Positions 27,462-35,819 of a DNA stretch of 64,000 nucleotides are shown piece after piece. Positions within the stretch are counted from its first letter, which is position 1, and each line of letters starts with the position of its first letter. A program made the translations under genes and the position numbers. The notes under the pieces were generated by a model. That model searched no databases. It worked only from the letters and a program-made list of their open reading frames with translations, and was not told the DNA's origin. Source of the stretch: Sphingomonas endolithica (GTDB taxonomy: Bacteria; Pseudomonadota; Alphaproteobacteria; Sphingomonadales; Sphingomonadaceae); assembly GCF_025231525.1 (NCBI RefSeq), contig NZ_CP103057.1, positions 3,296,501-3,360,500 on the forward strand, given 5' to 3'.

Positions 27462-27736
27462 CGTACACCGACACCCCCGGACTGTTCCAGGATCTACCAC
27501 GCGAACTACCGGAACGATGGTGCCGTGAAGGTAGAGCGTGCGCCCGGTGGACCCCGGAACCAGCCGCCAGTTGTTTCGCTCGAGCAAGTAATCGCCGTCA
27601 TCCCGGCGCAGGCGGGGATCCATATACTCGAACGTCTGCCTTTCAGCCGCTAAGCCTGCCACTATGGATCCCCGCCTTCGCGGGAATGACAAATCATGTT
27701 TGAAAGGAACAGTTGCCGAACAAGTCCGGGGTGACG
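27462..27736. repeat. family A element (A7) split by a family B unit (B4)
   Basis: A degenerate A left arm begins near 27462. The right arm starts GGACCCCGGAAC and stops at 27560; it resumes with GAACAAGTCCGGGGTGAC from 27718. GAAC appears on both sides. The 157-base insert contains a full 95-bp B palindrome (27596-27690). Its flanks match those of the A4 insert in reverse (a GGCAACTGTTCC end versus GGCGGCTATACC), so the unit went in the other way round at essentially the same spot in the A arm. Confidence 0.8.
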
Positions 27737-27756
27737 TCGAGTGGTCGCGCAGGGCC

Positions 27757-27793
27757 AAAAAAAGGCCGGCCCCCAGTACAACGGGGACCGGCC
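27757..27793 (-). terminator. Rho-independent terminator on the minus strand for the glycine-zipper gene
   Basis: Read on the minus strand: GGCCGGTCCCC, an eight-base loop, GGGGGCCGGCC with one mismatch, then seven T. It would stop transcripts coming from the gene at 27948-28352, which lies about 155 bases upstream in that direction. Confidence 0.8.
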
Positions 27794-27838
27794 TCTACCT
27801 CGATAGGCAACGCGAGGGGTACGCAAGCTCTTGGGGGC

Positions 27839-27902
27839 GGACGGCGGCAAAGCCGCCGTCGGTCGGGGTCGCCTGTTCGAGGCGACCCCGCCGGCCGTGC
27901 CG
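27839..27902 (-). repeat. family F repeat, copy 2 (inverted)
   Basis: On the minus strand this reads CGGCACGGCCGGCGGGG, a small stem (TCGCCTCGAACAGGCGA), then CCGACGGCGGCTTTGCCGCC. The outer parts match copy 1 and the inner stem is different in sequence but still paired. It lies immediately downstream of the glycine-zipper gene. Confidence 0.6.
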
Positions 27903-27947
27903 CGCTATGCTTGGGCTACGCCAAGCACCGTGCGGGCGTGGCCGCAC

Positions 27948-28352
27948 TTACCTGCGGCAGTACCGCGGATCGTCCGAGCGATCGATGGCGCGGCCGGCCA
28001 GCGCGCCGGCACCGGCGCCGAGCACCGCGCCCAGCGTGCGATCGCCACGTCCTGCCACGGTGTTGCCGAGCAACCCGCCGGCGATCGCGCCGATCACGGT
28101 GCCGCCGGTCGAGTCGCACCCCCGGTTGCGGCGGTTGTTGCGGTAATAGCGGCGGTCGTCATAGCCGCGGCCGTCACGGTAGCCGCGACCATCGCGATAG
28201 TCGCGGCGGTTCTGGCGATAGTCGCCGCGATAGCCATTGTCATACTGGCTGTAGCCGCGGTCGTAGCGCTGTGCCGAAGCAGGCGTCGCGGTGACCAGGG
28301 CGGCAGAACCCATGGCAAGGGCGGTAACGGCGAGCGTGAGTTTCTTGAACAC
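27948..28352 (-). CDS. exported glycine-zipper 2TM domain protein
   Basis: A 134-residue exported protein. From a GTG start at 28352 with an excellent AGGAGAAAG site, a signal peptide runs to about ATPASA-Q (residue 27). A Tyr/Arg/Asp/Gly-rich region of about 50 residues with repeated RDYRDGRGYRDGRGY follows, then CDSTGGTVIGAIAGGLLGNTVAGRGDRTLGAVLGAGAGALAGRAID, a glycine zipper of the Rick_17kDa/2TM type found in outer-membrane-associated proteins. There is no lipobox Cys at the cleavage site. The charged repeat may interact with surface polymers (inference). A minus-strand terminator lies downstream. Confidence 0.85.
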   Translation of the reverse strand: MFKKLTLAVTALAMGSAALVTATPASAQRYDRGYSQYDNGYRGDYRQNRRDYRDGRGYRDGRGYDDRRYYRNNRRNRGCDSTGGTVIGAIAGGLLGNTVAGRGDRTLGAVLGAGAGALAGRAIDRSDDPRYCRR

Positions 28353-28515
28353 GGGCTTTCTCCTGTGGTTCTTGTGCGAGTCCGAACCAGTGGTCCTTCC
28401 TCGATGACGACAGCTATGCCCGAGTCGCATTGAGCGCTGCCTGAATGCGCCTGTTATCGCGCGTTCATCCAGCGCAAGTCGCTGGCCCCGCCGCGGATCG
28501 CCGCTATGAGGGCGC

Positions 28516-29499
28516 GTGCGCCTGCCTATCCCGCTGTCGATCCTGCTCGTCTTCGTCGCCGTGCCGCAATGGTCCGGCGAACCGCGTCTGATGCTACTCG
28601 GTACCAGGGCCGTGATCCATGCCGAACGCGTGGCACTCGACCCCAACGACCCTGCGCGCCGCCGTACCGGGCGGCTGACCTTCCTGGGCGGGGTGCGGCT
28701 GACCAGTCCCGACCCGACCTTTGGCGGCTTCTCCGCGCTCAAGGTCGAGGGCGATCGCTTCATGCTGCTGAGCGATGGCGGCAACATCGCACGGTTCCGC
28801 ATGGATGGGCACGGGCGGGTGAGCGCACCCAGCTTCGCCGAGCTGCCGGCAGGCCCCGGCACCGGCTGGCGCAAGCGCGAGCGCGACAGCGAATCGCTGA
28901 CCACCGATCCTGCGACCGGCGACGTGCTGGTCGGGTTCGAGAATAGCGACGAGATCTGGCGCTACGACGCGGCGTTGGCCCGCGTGCGTCGCCATTCGGC
29001 GCCGCCGGCGATGAAGCGCTGGGATGAAAATGGCGGCGCAGAGGCGATGGCGCGGCTGGCCGACGGCGCGACGATCGTCTTTGCCGAATCGACCGAATGG
29101 CGCGCGCGCGCGGGCAAGGTGGCGATCCGCTTTGCGGGCGATCCGACGCTATACCCGAGGCGCGGCTGGCGCTTCGGCTACCTGCCGCCGCGGCATTACG
29201 AACCGAGCGACGCGGCGCTGTTGCCGGATGGACGTATCCTCGTGCTCAACCGACGCTTCGCGCTGCCGTTCAGCTTTTCGGCCAAGCTGACGATCGTCGA
29301 TCCCGCGGCGATCCGACCCGGGCGGCTGATCAAGGGCACCGAGATCGCAACGCTGGCCGCGCCATTGATCCATGACAATTTCGAGGGTGTCGCGATCGTG
29401 CGCGAGGGCAATCGCACGGTCCTGTGGATCGTATCCGACGATAATCAGTCGTGGATGGAACGCACGCTGCTGCTCAAGTTCCGCCTGGAAGATCGCTGA
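28516..29499 (+). CDS. phytase-like esterase domain protein (PF13449-type)
   Basis: A 327-residue protein with a beta-propeller-like esterase domain of the phytase-like family. The N-terminus MRLPIPLSILLVFVAVPQWSGEP looks like an uncleaved anchor or signal. Seen: FGGFSALKVEGDRFMLLSDGGNIARFRM, ESLTTDPATGDVLVGFENSDEIWRYD, GGAEAMARLADGATIVFAE and LIHDNFEGVAIVREGNRTVLWIVSDDN, which are the repeat blades typical of this family. It starts at GTG 28516, about 160 bases from the divergent glycine-zipper gene. The substrate is not known. It ends just before a bidirectional hairpin. Confidence 0.82.
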   Translation: MRLPIPLSILLVFVAVPQWSGEPRLMLLGTRAVIHAERVALDPNDPARRRTGRLTFLGGVRLTSPDPTFGGFSALKVEGDRFMLLSDGGNIARFRMDGHGRVSAPSFAELPAGPGTGWRKRERDSESLTTDPATGDVLVGFENSDEIWRYDAALARVRRHSAPPAMKRWDENGGAEAMARLADGATIVFAESTEWRARAGKVAIRFAGDPTLYPRRGWRFGYLPPRHYEPSDAALLPDGRILVLNRRFALPFSFSAKLTIVDPAAIRPGRLIKGTEIATLAAPLIHDNFEGVAIVREGNRTVLWIVSDDNQSWMERTLLLKFRLEDR

Positions 29500-29513
29500 G
29501 CCACAAACGGCAT

Positions 29514-29543
29514 CGGCCCGCGCCTCGGCTGAGGCGCGGGCCG
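29514..29543. terminator. bidirectional hairpin between convergent genes
   Basis: A perfect 13-bp stem, CGGCCCGCGCCTC with GAGGCGCGGGCCG, closed by GGCT. It lies between the phytase-like gene and rpmB, which converge. No T-run follows on either side, so it may act as a stem-only terminator or protect 3' ends. Confidence 0.6.
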
Positions 29544-29567
29544 TGACAGCCGAACCGTCAAGCGGAT

Positions 29568-29867
29568 TTAGGCGGCAGCGACGCTCGTGCCGAGCTTCTT
29601 GCGCACGTCGCGCTTCAGCCGGCGTGCGCGCAGCGACAGCTTGTCGTCGGTCGTCTTGACCAGCCAATTGTCGAGGCCGCCGACATGCTCGACCGAACGC
29701 AGGCCGTGCGTCGAGACGCGCAGCTTCACGCTGGTCTCCAGCGCTTCCGACATCAAAGTCACGTTCTGCAGGTTGGGCAGGAAGGTGCGCTTGGTCTTGT
29801 TGTTGGCGTGGGAAACGTTGTTACCCACCATCCGGCCCTTGCCGGTCAGCTCGCAAATACGCGACAT
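29568..29867 (-). CDS. rpmB: 50S ribosomal protein L28
   Basis: A 99-residue L28 with the classic start [36 protein letters not shown] and the basic [17 protein letters not shown] near the end. The usual length for alphaproteobacteria is close to this. It is transcribed alone, from a likely sigma-70 promoter about 50-75 bases upstream, with a hairpin in the leader. Confidence 0.97.
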   Translation of the reverse strand: MSRICELTGKGRMVGNNVSHANNKTKRTFLPNLQNVTLMSEALETSVKLRVSTHGLRSVEHVGGLDNWLVKTTDDKLSLRARRLKRDVRKKLGTSVAAA

Positions 29868-29887
29868 GTTCGCTAATCCTGAATTTC

Positions 29888-29946
29888 GGACACGAACCGT
29901 GTCCCTGAAAGGCGGCGCGGATAGCCCGATCGGGACAGGGCGTCAA
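29888..29946 (-). promoter_or_regulatory. rpmB promoter and 5'-leader hairpin
   Basis: On the minus strand TTGACG (29946-29941), a 16-base spacer and CTATCC (29924-29919) form a plausible housekeeping promoter. Between it and the rpmB ATG lies a perfect 7-bp hairpin GGACACG-GTT-CGTGTCC (29904-29888). A leader stem before a ribosomal protein gene may serve autoregulation, but this is only a suggestion. Confidence 0.5.
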
Positions 29947-30028
29947 CCGATTCAGGCTTTACGCGCGCAGCAACAGGCGCGACATGTCTCCTCCAACGGG
30001 CACGGCTCGATTTTTGGCGGAGAATGAA

Positions 30029-30304
30029 ATGCGCGCGCTGTTGATCCTGATCGGGCTTGCCGCCCTCGTCGTCGTCGGCCTGATGTCGGTCGGCTTGCTG
30101 AAACTCAATACCACGGCCGGCACCTTGCCCAGCGTCCATGTGCAGGGCGGCGAGGCGCCCAAGGTCAAGGCGGACATGGCGACGATCTCGGTCGGGACCG
30201 AGAACAAGACGGTCGACGTGCCGACTGTCGGCACCACCGAGAAGACGATCAGCGTGCCGACCGTCCACCTCAACCGCCCGGAAGGCAATTCGACCGCGCA
30301 ATAA
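30029..30304 (+). CDS. small membrane-anchored protein of unknown function
   Basis: A 91-residue protein with one N-terminal membrane segment (ALLILIGLAALVVVGLMSVGLL) and a soluble tail containing two imperfect repeats: ATISVGTENKTVDVPTVG and TTEKTISVPTVHLNRPEG. The repeat spacing suggests a small beta structure in the periplasm. The ATG at 30029 is preferred because GGCGGAGAA precedes it; an upstream in-frame ATG at 29984 has no such site. It is 50 bases before tadA and may be transcribed with it. I do not recognise the family. Confidence 0.7.
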   Translation: MRALLILIGLAALVVVGLMSVGLLKLNTTAGTLPSVHVQGGEAPKVKADMATISVGTENKTVDVPTVGTTEKTISVPTVHLNRPEGNSTAQ

Positions 30305-30354
30305 ACCGCGATAAGGGTCGCGCCGACGGGCATCACTGGGCAAGGATCGAATCC

Positions 30355-30804
30355 ATGTTCCCGATGCCCGCTCCGATGCGCGCCGCGCTCGATGCCGCGC
30401 GCCGCGCCGCACTTGCCGGCGAAGTGCCGGTCGGCGCGGTGGTGATGCGCGGTGGCGAGATCATCGCCACCGCCGCCAATGCTCCGCGCACACTGCACGA
30501 CCCGACCGCGCATGCCGAGATGCTGGCGATCCGTGCGGCCGCGCAGGTGCTCGGCAGCGACCGGCTGGAGGCGTGCGACCTGTGGGTCACGCTGGAGCCC
30601 TGTGCGATGTGCGCCGGCGCCATCGCCCATGCGCGCATCGCGCGGCTGTATTACGGTGCGGAGGACGCCAAGGGTGGTGCGGTCGCGCACGGACCCCGCT
30701 TCTTCGCGCAGCCGACCTGCCACCACCGACCCGAAGTGTATGCCGGGATCGGTGAGGAGGAAGCGGCGCGGTTGCTCAGGGAGTTCTTCGCAGCGCGTCG
30801 GTGA
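30355..30804 (+). CDS. tadA: tRNA-specific adenosine deaminase
   Basis: A 149-residue zinc deaminase that converts A34 of tRNA-Arg(ACG) to inosine, essential for reading CGN codons. Zinc ligands and the proton shuttle are visible: HAE at residues 53-55 and PCAMC at 82-86 (TLEPCAMCAGAIAHARIARLYYGAED). The C-terminal segment HRPEVYAGIGEEEAARLLREFF is typical of TadA rather than cytidine or guanine deaminases. AAGGA lies before the ATG. Confidence 0.94.
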   Translation: MFPMPAPMRAALDAARRAALAGEVPVGAVVMRGGEIIATAANAPRTLHDPTAHAEMLAIRAAAQVLGSDRLEACDLWVTLEPCAMCAGAIAHARIARLYYGAEDAKGGAVAHGPRFFAQPTCHHRPEVYAGIGEEEAARLLREFFAARR

Positions 30805-30862
30805 TGGTGACGAAACCTCACGTGCCGCGGCTCGTTCGGTGTCCAAGGCACCATGAACGGGA

Positions 30863-31375
30863 ATGATGATGGACCAGAATGACAATAAGGGTCGCAAAGT
30901 GCTGCGCGGTGCGCTGGCGGGTCTGGTCGCTGGGATAGCTGCGTCGTTCGTGATGGACGCGTTCCAGTCCGCCGCCGCTTCATTGTCGTCGCCCGGCGGT
31001 GATGATGGCGCGTCGGAGCCGGCGACGGAAAAGGCCGCCGACGGTGTTGCCCAGGCGCTTACGGGGCGCACGCTTGATGCGACCGACAAGCCGTTGGCCG
31101 GCCAGGCGATGCACTATGCGTTGGGGATCGGGCTGGGCGTCGCCTACGGCGTCGCGGCCGAGTTCCGCCCGAGCGTGACGACCGGCATGGGTACCGCCTT
31201 CGGGATCGTCACGGCGACGGTGCTGGACGAGACTGCGGTGCCGGCGCTCGGGCTGGGGCAAGCGCCGTGGAAGGCCGGCGTGCAGGGCAATCTGTTTTCC
31301 TATGCCTCGCACCTGGTGTTCGGGAGCGTCGCCGAACTCGCCCGCCGCCAGGTGGCCGCTTTGCTGCGGGCGTGA
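30863..31375 (+). CDS. YagU/DUF1440-like membrane protein
   Basis: A 170-residue inner-membrane protein with three or four hydrophobic segments: GALAGLVAGIAASFVMDAFQ, AMHYALGIGLGVAYGVAAEF, MGTAFGIVTATVLDETAVPALGLG and a weaker C-terminal one, with YASHLVFGSVAELARR at the end. This arrangement resembles the YagU family (DUF1440), linked in E. coli to acid resistance. Three ATGs in a row open the frame (30863-30871). No operon partner is clear; a family C palindrome follows. Confidence 0.65.
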   Translation: MMMDQNDNKGRKVLRGALAGLVAGIAASFVMDAFQSAAASLSSPGGDDGASEPATEKAADGVAQALTGRTLDATDKPLAGQAMHYALGIGLGVAYGVAAEFRPSVTTGMGTAFGIVTATVLDETAVPALGLGQAPWKAGVQGNLFSYASHLVFGSVAELARRQVAALLRA

Positions 31376-31410
31376 TGATCAGGGTCGGTTACTTCTAGCG
31401 CAGCAAACAC

Positions 31411-31520
31411 TGCTGTTCCCTGGCAAAGCCGAGGCCCAGTAGTGGAACATGTATGGCGCACGCGGCGGCCGTTTACATCGACCTGTCCGCCTGGACCCCG
31501 GCCTTCGCCGGGGAACAGCA
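31411..31520. repeat. family C palindromic element, copy C1
   Basis: A 110-bp two-armed palindrome starting TGCTGTTCCC and ending GGGAACAGCA. The right arm, on the other strand, has the stem CCCCGGC-GAA-GGCCGGGG; the left arm is degraded. The middle shares CCCAGTAGT.GAAC and GACCTGTCCGCC with C2. It sits between two convergent genes. Confidence 0.8.
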
Positions 31521-31531
31521 CGTGTGCCAGA

Positions 31532-32209
31532 TCAGCGGCGCAGATCGTCCTGCGAGATCGGTACGATCTTGATTTCCACGCGGCGGTTTGCCGCCTGTCC
31601 CTCGGGCGTGTCGTTCGACGCGATCGGCTGCGATTCGCCAAAGCCGCGGGTGGCGATGCGGGCGGCCTGCACGCCGTGGCCGGACAGGTAATCGGCGACC
31701 GAGATCGCGCGCCGCTCGGACAGGCCCTGGTTGTAATCGTCGCTGCCGGTCGAATCGGTGTGGCCGTACACGTCGACATAGGTCTCGTTATACTGGCCGA
31801 GGACGCTCGACACCTGATCCAGCGTGCGCTGGAAGTTCGGCGCGACCGCCGCGCTGTTATAGGCGAAGTTGATGCCCGACGGGATGTTGAGGATCAGATC
31901 GTCGCCCTGGCGGATGACCTGCACGTCGGTGCCCGCGGTGCGCGCGCGCAGGTCGCGTTCCTGCTTGTCCATATACGCGCCGATCCCGGCACCGGCGATG
32001 CCGCCGAGGCCTGCGCCGACGATCTTGGCCGTGCGATCGTTGCGCCCGCCAACGATGTCGCCGAGCAGATACCCGCCGAGCGCGCCGCCAATGCCGCCGA
32101 TCGCCGCCTTGGAGATCGTGCGCTGGCCCGTCTCGGGATCGGTGACGCACGCGCTGGTCGTCATCAATGCGGCCAGAGCGGCACCGATCATCAGCTTGGA
32201 AGATCGCAT
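31532..32209 (-). CDS. OmpA-family lipoprotein with glycine zipper
   Basis: A 225-residue outer-membrane lipoprotein. The signal ends in a lipobox (LMTTSAC, Cys about residue 21), so it is an Lgt substrate. A glycine-zipper region follows (GGIGGALGGYLLGDIVGG and GAGLGGIAGAGIGAY), then an OmpA C-terminal peptidoglycan-binding domain: NFAYNSAAVAPNFQRTLDQVSSVL, VDVYGHTDSTGSDDYNQGLSERRAISVADYL and RGFGESQPIASNDTPEGQAANRRVEIKI. This is the YiaD/Pal-like layout. AGGAG lies before the ATG at 32209. It is divergent from the CNNM gene. Confidence 0.93.
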   Translation of the reverse strand: MRSSKLMIGAALAALMTTSACVTDPETGQRTISKAAIGGIGGALGGYLLGDIVGGRNDRTAKIVGAGLGGIAGAGIGAYMDKQERDLRARTAGTDVQVIRQGDDLILNIPSGINFAYNSAAVAPNFQRTLDQVSSVLGQYNETYVDVYGHTDSTGSDDYNQGLSERRAISVADYLSGHGVQAARIATRGFGESQPIASNDTPEGQAANRRVEIKIVPISQDDLRR

Positions 32210-32366
32210 CAGATTACTCCTTGTATACGGCGCCGTCGCACGCGCCCCCTTTGAACAGCCCGATAACTCGTGCTCGCCGATGATTGTTCCGGCAGCGATT
32301 TGACCGTATCTTCGCGCATGCCGGTTGTGCGCGCCTGCGATGTGCGGCAAGGAAGTGCACAGCGAC

Positions 32367-33680
32367 ATGGCACCGCTTCCCCCCTTTCCCTGGATCGACG
32401 TAGCGATCATCCTCGCGCTGGTCGCGTTGAACGGTGTGTTCGCGATGTCCGAACTCGCGATCGTCTCGGCGCGCAAGGCGCGGATGGAGGCGATGGCACG
32501 TGCCGGCAAACGCGGCGCGCGGGCCGCGATGCTGCTCGCCGCTGATCCCGGCAAGTTCCTGTCGACGGTCCAGATCGGCATCACGCTGATCGGTATCCTG
32601 GCCGGCGCCTATTCGGGCGCGAGCCTCGGCGCGCCGGTCGCGGCACGGCTGGGCTGGCTGGGTCTGTCGGCCGAGGCGACCAGCACGGTCGGCTTCGCTT
32701 TGGTCATCGGCGTCACCACCTACGCCTCGCTGATCATCGGCGAACTCGTGCCCAAGCAGATCGCGCTGCGCGCGCCGGAACCGATCGCCGCCTTCATGGC
32801 CGAACCGATGCGCTGGCTCGCGTGGGGGACGGCGCCGGTCGTCGTGGTGCTCGATTCGACCAGCGCCTTGCTGTTCCGGCTGATGCGGCTGCAGCGCGAG
32901 ACCGAGGATCACGTGACGGCGGAGGAACTGCACCTGATCGTCGCCGAGGCATCCAAGTCCGGCGTGATCGAGGAGCATGAGCGTTCGATCATTTCGGGCG
33001 TGGTGCGCCTGGCGGACCGGCCGGTGCGCGAGGTGATGACGCCGCGCACCGACATCGTGTGGATCGATGTCGCGCTGGATGCAGACGGTATCCGCGCCGC
33101 CTTGCTCGCCGCGCAGCATAGCCGCCTGCCGGTGGCGGAGGGATCGGTCGATGCGGTGATCGGCGTGGTGCAGGCGCGCGACATCGCCGCGGCACTGCTC
33201 GGCGGGCAGGCGCTCGATCTGCGCGCCTTGATGCGGCAGGCGCCGGTCGTGCTCGATCAGCTCGACGCGATGGACGCGCTGATCGCGCTGCGCCAAGCCG
33301 AGGTGCCGATGGCGCTGCTGCACGACGAATATGGCCATTTCGAAGGCATCGTCACGCCGACCGACCTGCTCGCCGCGATTGCCGGCGAGTTCGCCTCGGA
33401 CAGCAATCCCGAGGACAGCCCGTCGGTGGTGGAGCGCGACGATGGCTCGCTGCTGGTGTCCGGCCAGATGGCGGTCGATTCGCTCGCCGAACGGCTCGGC
33501 ATCGACCTGCCCGAGGACCGCGATTACGCGACCGTCGCCGGCTTGGCGCTTGCCGTGTTCCGCCACTTGCCGGGCGAGGGCGAAAGCTTCGTGCAGCAGG
33601 GCTGGAAGTTCGAGATCGTCGATCTCGACGGGCGGCGGATCGACAAGTTGCTGGTCAGTGCGGTGACGAAGGCGGGTTGA
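32367..33680 (+). CDS. hemolysin/CNNM-family transporter with CBS domains
   Basis: A 437-residue inner-membrane protein of the TlyC/CorC/CNNM family, linked to magnesium or cobalt efflux. The DUF21 membrane region covers about residues 8-190 (IILALVALNGVFAMSELAIVSARKARMEAMA, FLSTVQIGITLIGILAGAYSGA, IIGELVPKQIAL). Two CBS modules follow (VREVMTPRTDIVWIDV, EGIVTPTDLL) and a C-terminal transporter-associated domain ([23 protein letters not shown]). The ATG at 32367 has an AAGGAAG site; an upstream in-frame start at 32325 is less likely. Confidence 0.92.
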   Translation: MAPLPPFPWIDVAIILALVALNGVFAMSELAIVSARKARMEAMARAGKRGARAAMLLAADPGKFLSTVQIGITLIGILAGAYSGASLGAPVAARLGWLGLSAEATSTVGFALVIGVTTYASLIIGELVPKQIALRAPEPIAAFMAEPMRWLAWGTAPVVVVLDSTSALLFRLMRLQRETEDHVTAEELHLIVAEASKSGVIEEHERSIISGVVRLADRPVREVMTPRTDIVWIDVALDADGIRAALLAAQHSRLPVAEGSVDAVIGVVQARDIAAALLGGQALDLRALMRQAPVVLDQLDAMDALIALRQAEVPMALLHDEYGHFEGIVTPTDLLAAIAGEFASDSNPEDSPSVVERDDGSLLVSGQMAVDSLAERLGIDLPEDRDYATVAGLALAVFRHLPGEGESFVQQGWKFEIVDLDGRRIDKLLVSAVTKAG

Positions 33681-33757
33681 GGCCTAGGCTGTGGCGGGCG
33701 ATCGACGGTTGCTGGCTATCCACTACTCACGAGAAGCACTCTAGATCGTGGTGCCCA

Positions 33758-33878
33758 CCACACGCTGTTCCCCGGCGAAGGCCGGGGCCCAGTAGTAGAA
33801 CGTGGGTGGTTGGTGCTGCGCTCGGTTTCGCTGACCTGTCCGCCGGGGCCCCGGCCTTCGCCGGGGAGCAGCGTGTGG
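33758..33878. repeat. family C palindromic element, copy C2
   Basis: A 121-bp intact element between convergent genes. The arms are CACACGCTGTTCCCCGGC and its complement ending GCAGCGTGTG, each with the stem CCCCGGC-GAA-GGCCGGGG. The core resembles C1. Confidence 0.88.
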
Positions 33879-33904
33879 GCAGCTTCTTGTTCTTCAACCA
33901 GCGC

Positions 33905-34429
33905 TCAACCGAGCTTGCCGAACGCCGCCTCATACCCGGACTTGTCGCCTGCCACCAGCAACCGCGCCTGCTCCGCCCACCGGTCGCGCGCCGGGCGGCC
34001 GCGGAAGGTGCCGAGCTGCGCGTCGAGCGCATCGAGTTCGGCCGGGCTCATCGCCGCAATCTGCTCGACGCGGGTGATGCCGAGCCCGGCGAGTGTTGCC
34101 GCAAGCTTGGGGCCGAGGCCTTTCAACTGCATGATGTCCGATGCCAAGGGAGCAGGGGCAGGGGGCGTGGCGACGGCAGGTTGATCGTCCAGCGGCGGCA
34201 TCGGCGCGACAGGCACTGGTTCGGCCACGGGCGGCGGCACTAAAGCGGCCTCCGGCACAGCCTCGGCCGGCGCCACGCGTGGCGCGTCCGCGGCTTCGCG
34301 ATGCTCCTCGATCTCCTCCTGCGCGGTGGTGCGCCGCCGCTTCAGCTTCATGCCATACAGGATGGCCGCAACCGCCAGCAGCGCGAACACGCCGATCAGG
34401 ACGAATTGCGCGATCGTGAACGGCATCAT
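33905..34429 (-). CDS. membrane-anchored protein with helix-hairpin-helix domain
   Basis: A 174-residue protein. One N-terminal membrane helix (FTIAQFVLIGVFALLAVAAILYGMKL) is followed by a basic stop, an acidic/Pro-rich linker (residues ~35-100) and a C-terminal helix-hairpin-helix-like domain: DIMQLKGLGPKLAATLAGLGITRVEQIAAMSPAELDALDAQLG. HhH folds often bind DNA or serve as protein adaptors; similar sequences are annotated as predicted flap-endonuclease-like proteins, but no nuclease residues are present. The start is one of two ATGs at 34429/34426; a GTG at about 34450 is also possible. Function unknown. Confidence 0.72.
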   Translation of the reverse strand: MMPFTIAQFVLIGVFALLAVAAILYGMKLKRRRTTAQEEIEEHREAADAPRVAPAEAVPEAALVPPPVAEPVPVAPMPPLDDQPAVATPPAPAPLASDIMQLKGLGPKLAATLAGLGITRVEQIAAMSPAELDALDAQLGTFRGRPARDRWAEQARLLVAGDKSGYEAAFGKLG

Positions 34430-34556
34430 GTCGCTGCCATAAGGGGTCACTCGCTTACTCCGTGATGCGCGCCGGCGGTCGCCGCATGAAGCCGGTTCGG
34501 TTATCAACTATCGGTGCAACGATACGGCTCCGTACTTTTCGCACCATCACAATAGC

Positions 34557-35819
34557 TTATTCGGCCTGTCGCGCGACCTCGCGCCAGCCGATGTCGCTGC
34601 GGTTGAAGCCGGAGGGAAAATCGATTTGCGCGACGGCGGCGTAAGCGGCCTGCTGCGCCGCGGCGATCGTCGTCGCCACCGCGGTTATCGCCAGCACGCG
34701 CCCGCCGCTTGCCACCAACGCGCCATCCTGCAGCGCGGTGCCGGCCTGGAACACGCGCGCACCCGTCGCCTCGGCACGCGCGATGCCGCCGATCGTGCCG
34801 CCCTTGTCCGGCGCGCCGGGATAGCCGTGCGCGGCCATCACCACCGTCAGCGCCGTGTCGCCCGAGAAGTCCGGCGCCGGCTGCTCGCCTAGCCGGCCCT
34901 CCGCCACCGCCAGCAGCAATGCCAGCAGGTCGCCGCGGTAGCGCATCATCAGCACCTGGCATTCGGGATCCCCGAACCGCGCATTATATTCGATCAGCTT
35001 GGGGCCGTCGGCGGTCAGCATCAGCCCGGCATACAGCACGCCCGAAAACGGCGTGCCTGCCGTCGCCATGGCCGCCACGGTGGGCGCGACGATCTCGTCG
35101 ATAGCGCGCTGTTCCAAAGCCGGCGTCAGCACCGGCGCCGGGCTGTAGGCCCCCATGCCGCCGGTATTCGGCCCGGTGTCGCCGTCGCCGACGCGCTTGT
35201 GATCCTGCGCGGTGCCAAACGGCATCAGCGCGGTGCCGTCCGTCAGCACGAACAGGCTGACTTCCTCGCCGTCCATGAACTCCTCGATCACTGCCTCGCC
35301 GCCGCCGTCGAAGATCTCGCCGATCGCGCGCTCCGCCTCGTCGCGGCTCATCGCCACCGTCACGCCCTTGCCGGCGGCCAGCCCATCGGCCTTGATCACG
35401 ACCGGCAGCGGGAAGGCGTTGAGCCTGGCCAGCGCCTCGGCACGATCGGTGACGCGGACGTATCCGGCCGTCGGTATGCGCGCGCTGGCGCACAGATCCT
35501 TGGTAAAGCCCTTCGACCCTTCGAGCTGGGCTGCCGCCTTGCCCGGCCCGAACACCGGTACCCCATCGGCACGAAGACTGTCCGCCAGCCCGTCCACGAG
35601 CGGCGCTTCCGGGCCGATAACGACCAAGCCGATCGCCTGTTCACGACAGAAATCGAGCACTGCCGCATGGTCCGCGACGTCCAGCAACACCAAATCGGCA
35701 TGCTCGGCGATCCCCGGATTGCCTGGTGCTGCAAACAGTTTCGTGCACCCCGGCGATTGCGCCAGCCGCCAGGCAAGCGCATGTTCCCGGCCCCCGGAGC
35801 CGATCAACAGGACATTCAT
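34557..35819 (-). CDS. purD: phosphoribosylamine-glycine ligase (GARS)
   Basis: PurD joins glycine to phosphoribosylamine with ATP in purine synthesis. The 420-residue ATP-grasp enzyme begins with the canonical [24 protein letters not shown] and has [57 protein letters not shown], and [17 protein letters not shown]. Length and motifs are normal. Its ATG (35819-35817) shares two bases with the ATG of xseA on the other strand, so each gene's ribosome site lies inside the other's coding region (AAGGGG for purD). Confidence 0.96.
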   Translation of the reverse strand: MNVLLIGSGGREHALAWRLAQSPGCTKLFAAPGNPGIAEHADLVLLDVADHAAVLDFCREQAIGLVVIGPEAPLVDGLADSLRADGVPVFGPGKAAAQLEGSKGFTKDLCASARIPTAGYVRVTDRAEALARLNAFPLPVVIKADGLAAGKGVTVAMSRDEAERAIGEIFDGGGEAVIEEFMDGEEVSLFVLTDGTALMPFGTAQDHKRVGDGDTGPNTGGMGAYSPAPVLTPALEQRAIDEIVAPTVAAMATAGTPFSGVLYAGLMLTADGPKLIEYNARFGDPECQVLMMRYRGDLLALLLAVAEGRLGEQPAPDFSGDTALTVVMAAHGYPGAPDKGGTIGGIARAEATGARVFQAGTALQDGALVASGGRVLAITAVATTIAAAQQAAYAAVAQIDFPSGFNRSDIGWREVARQAE

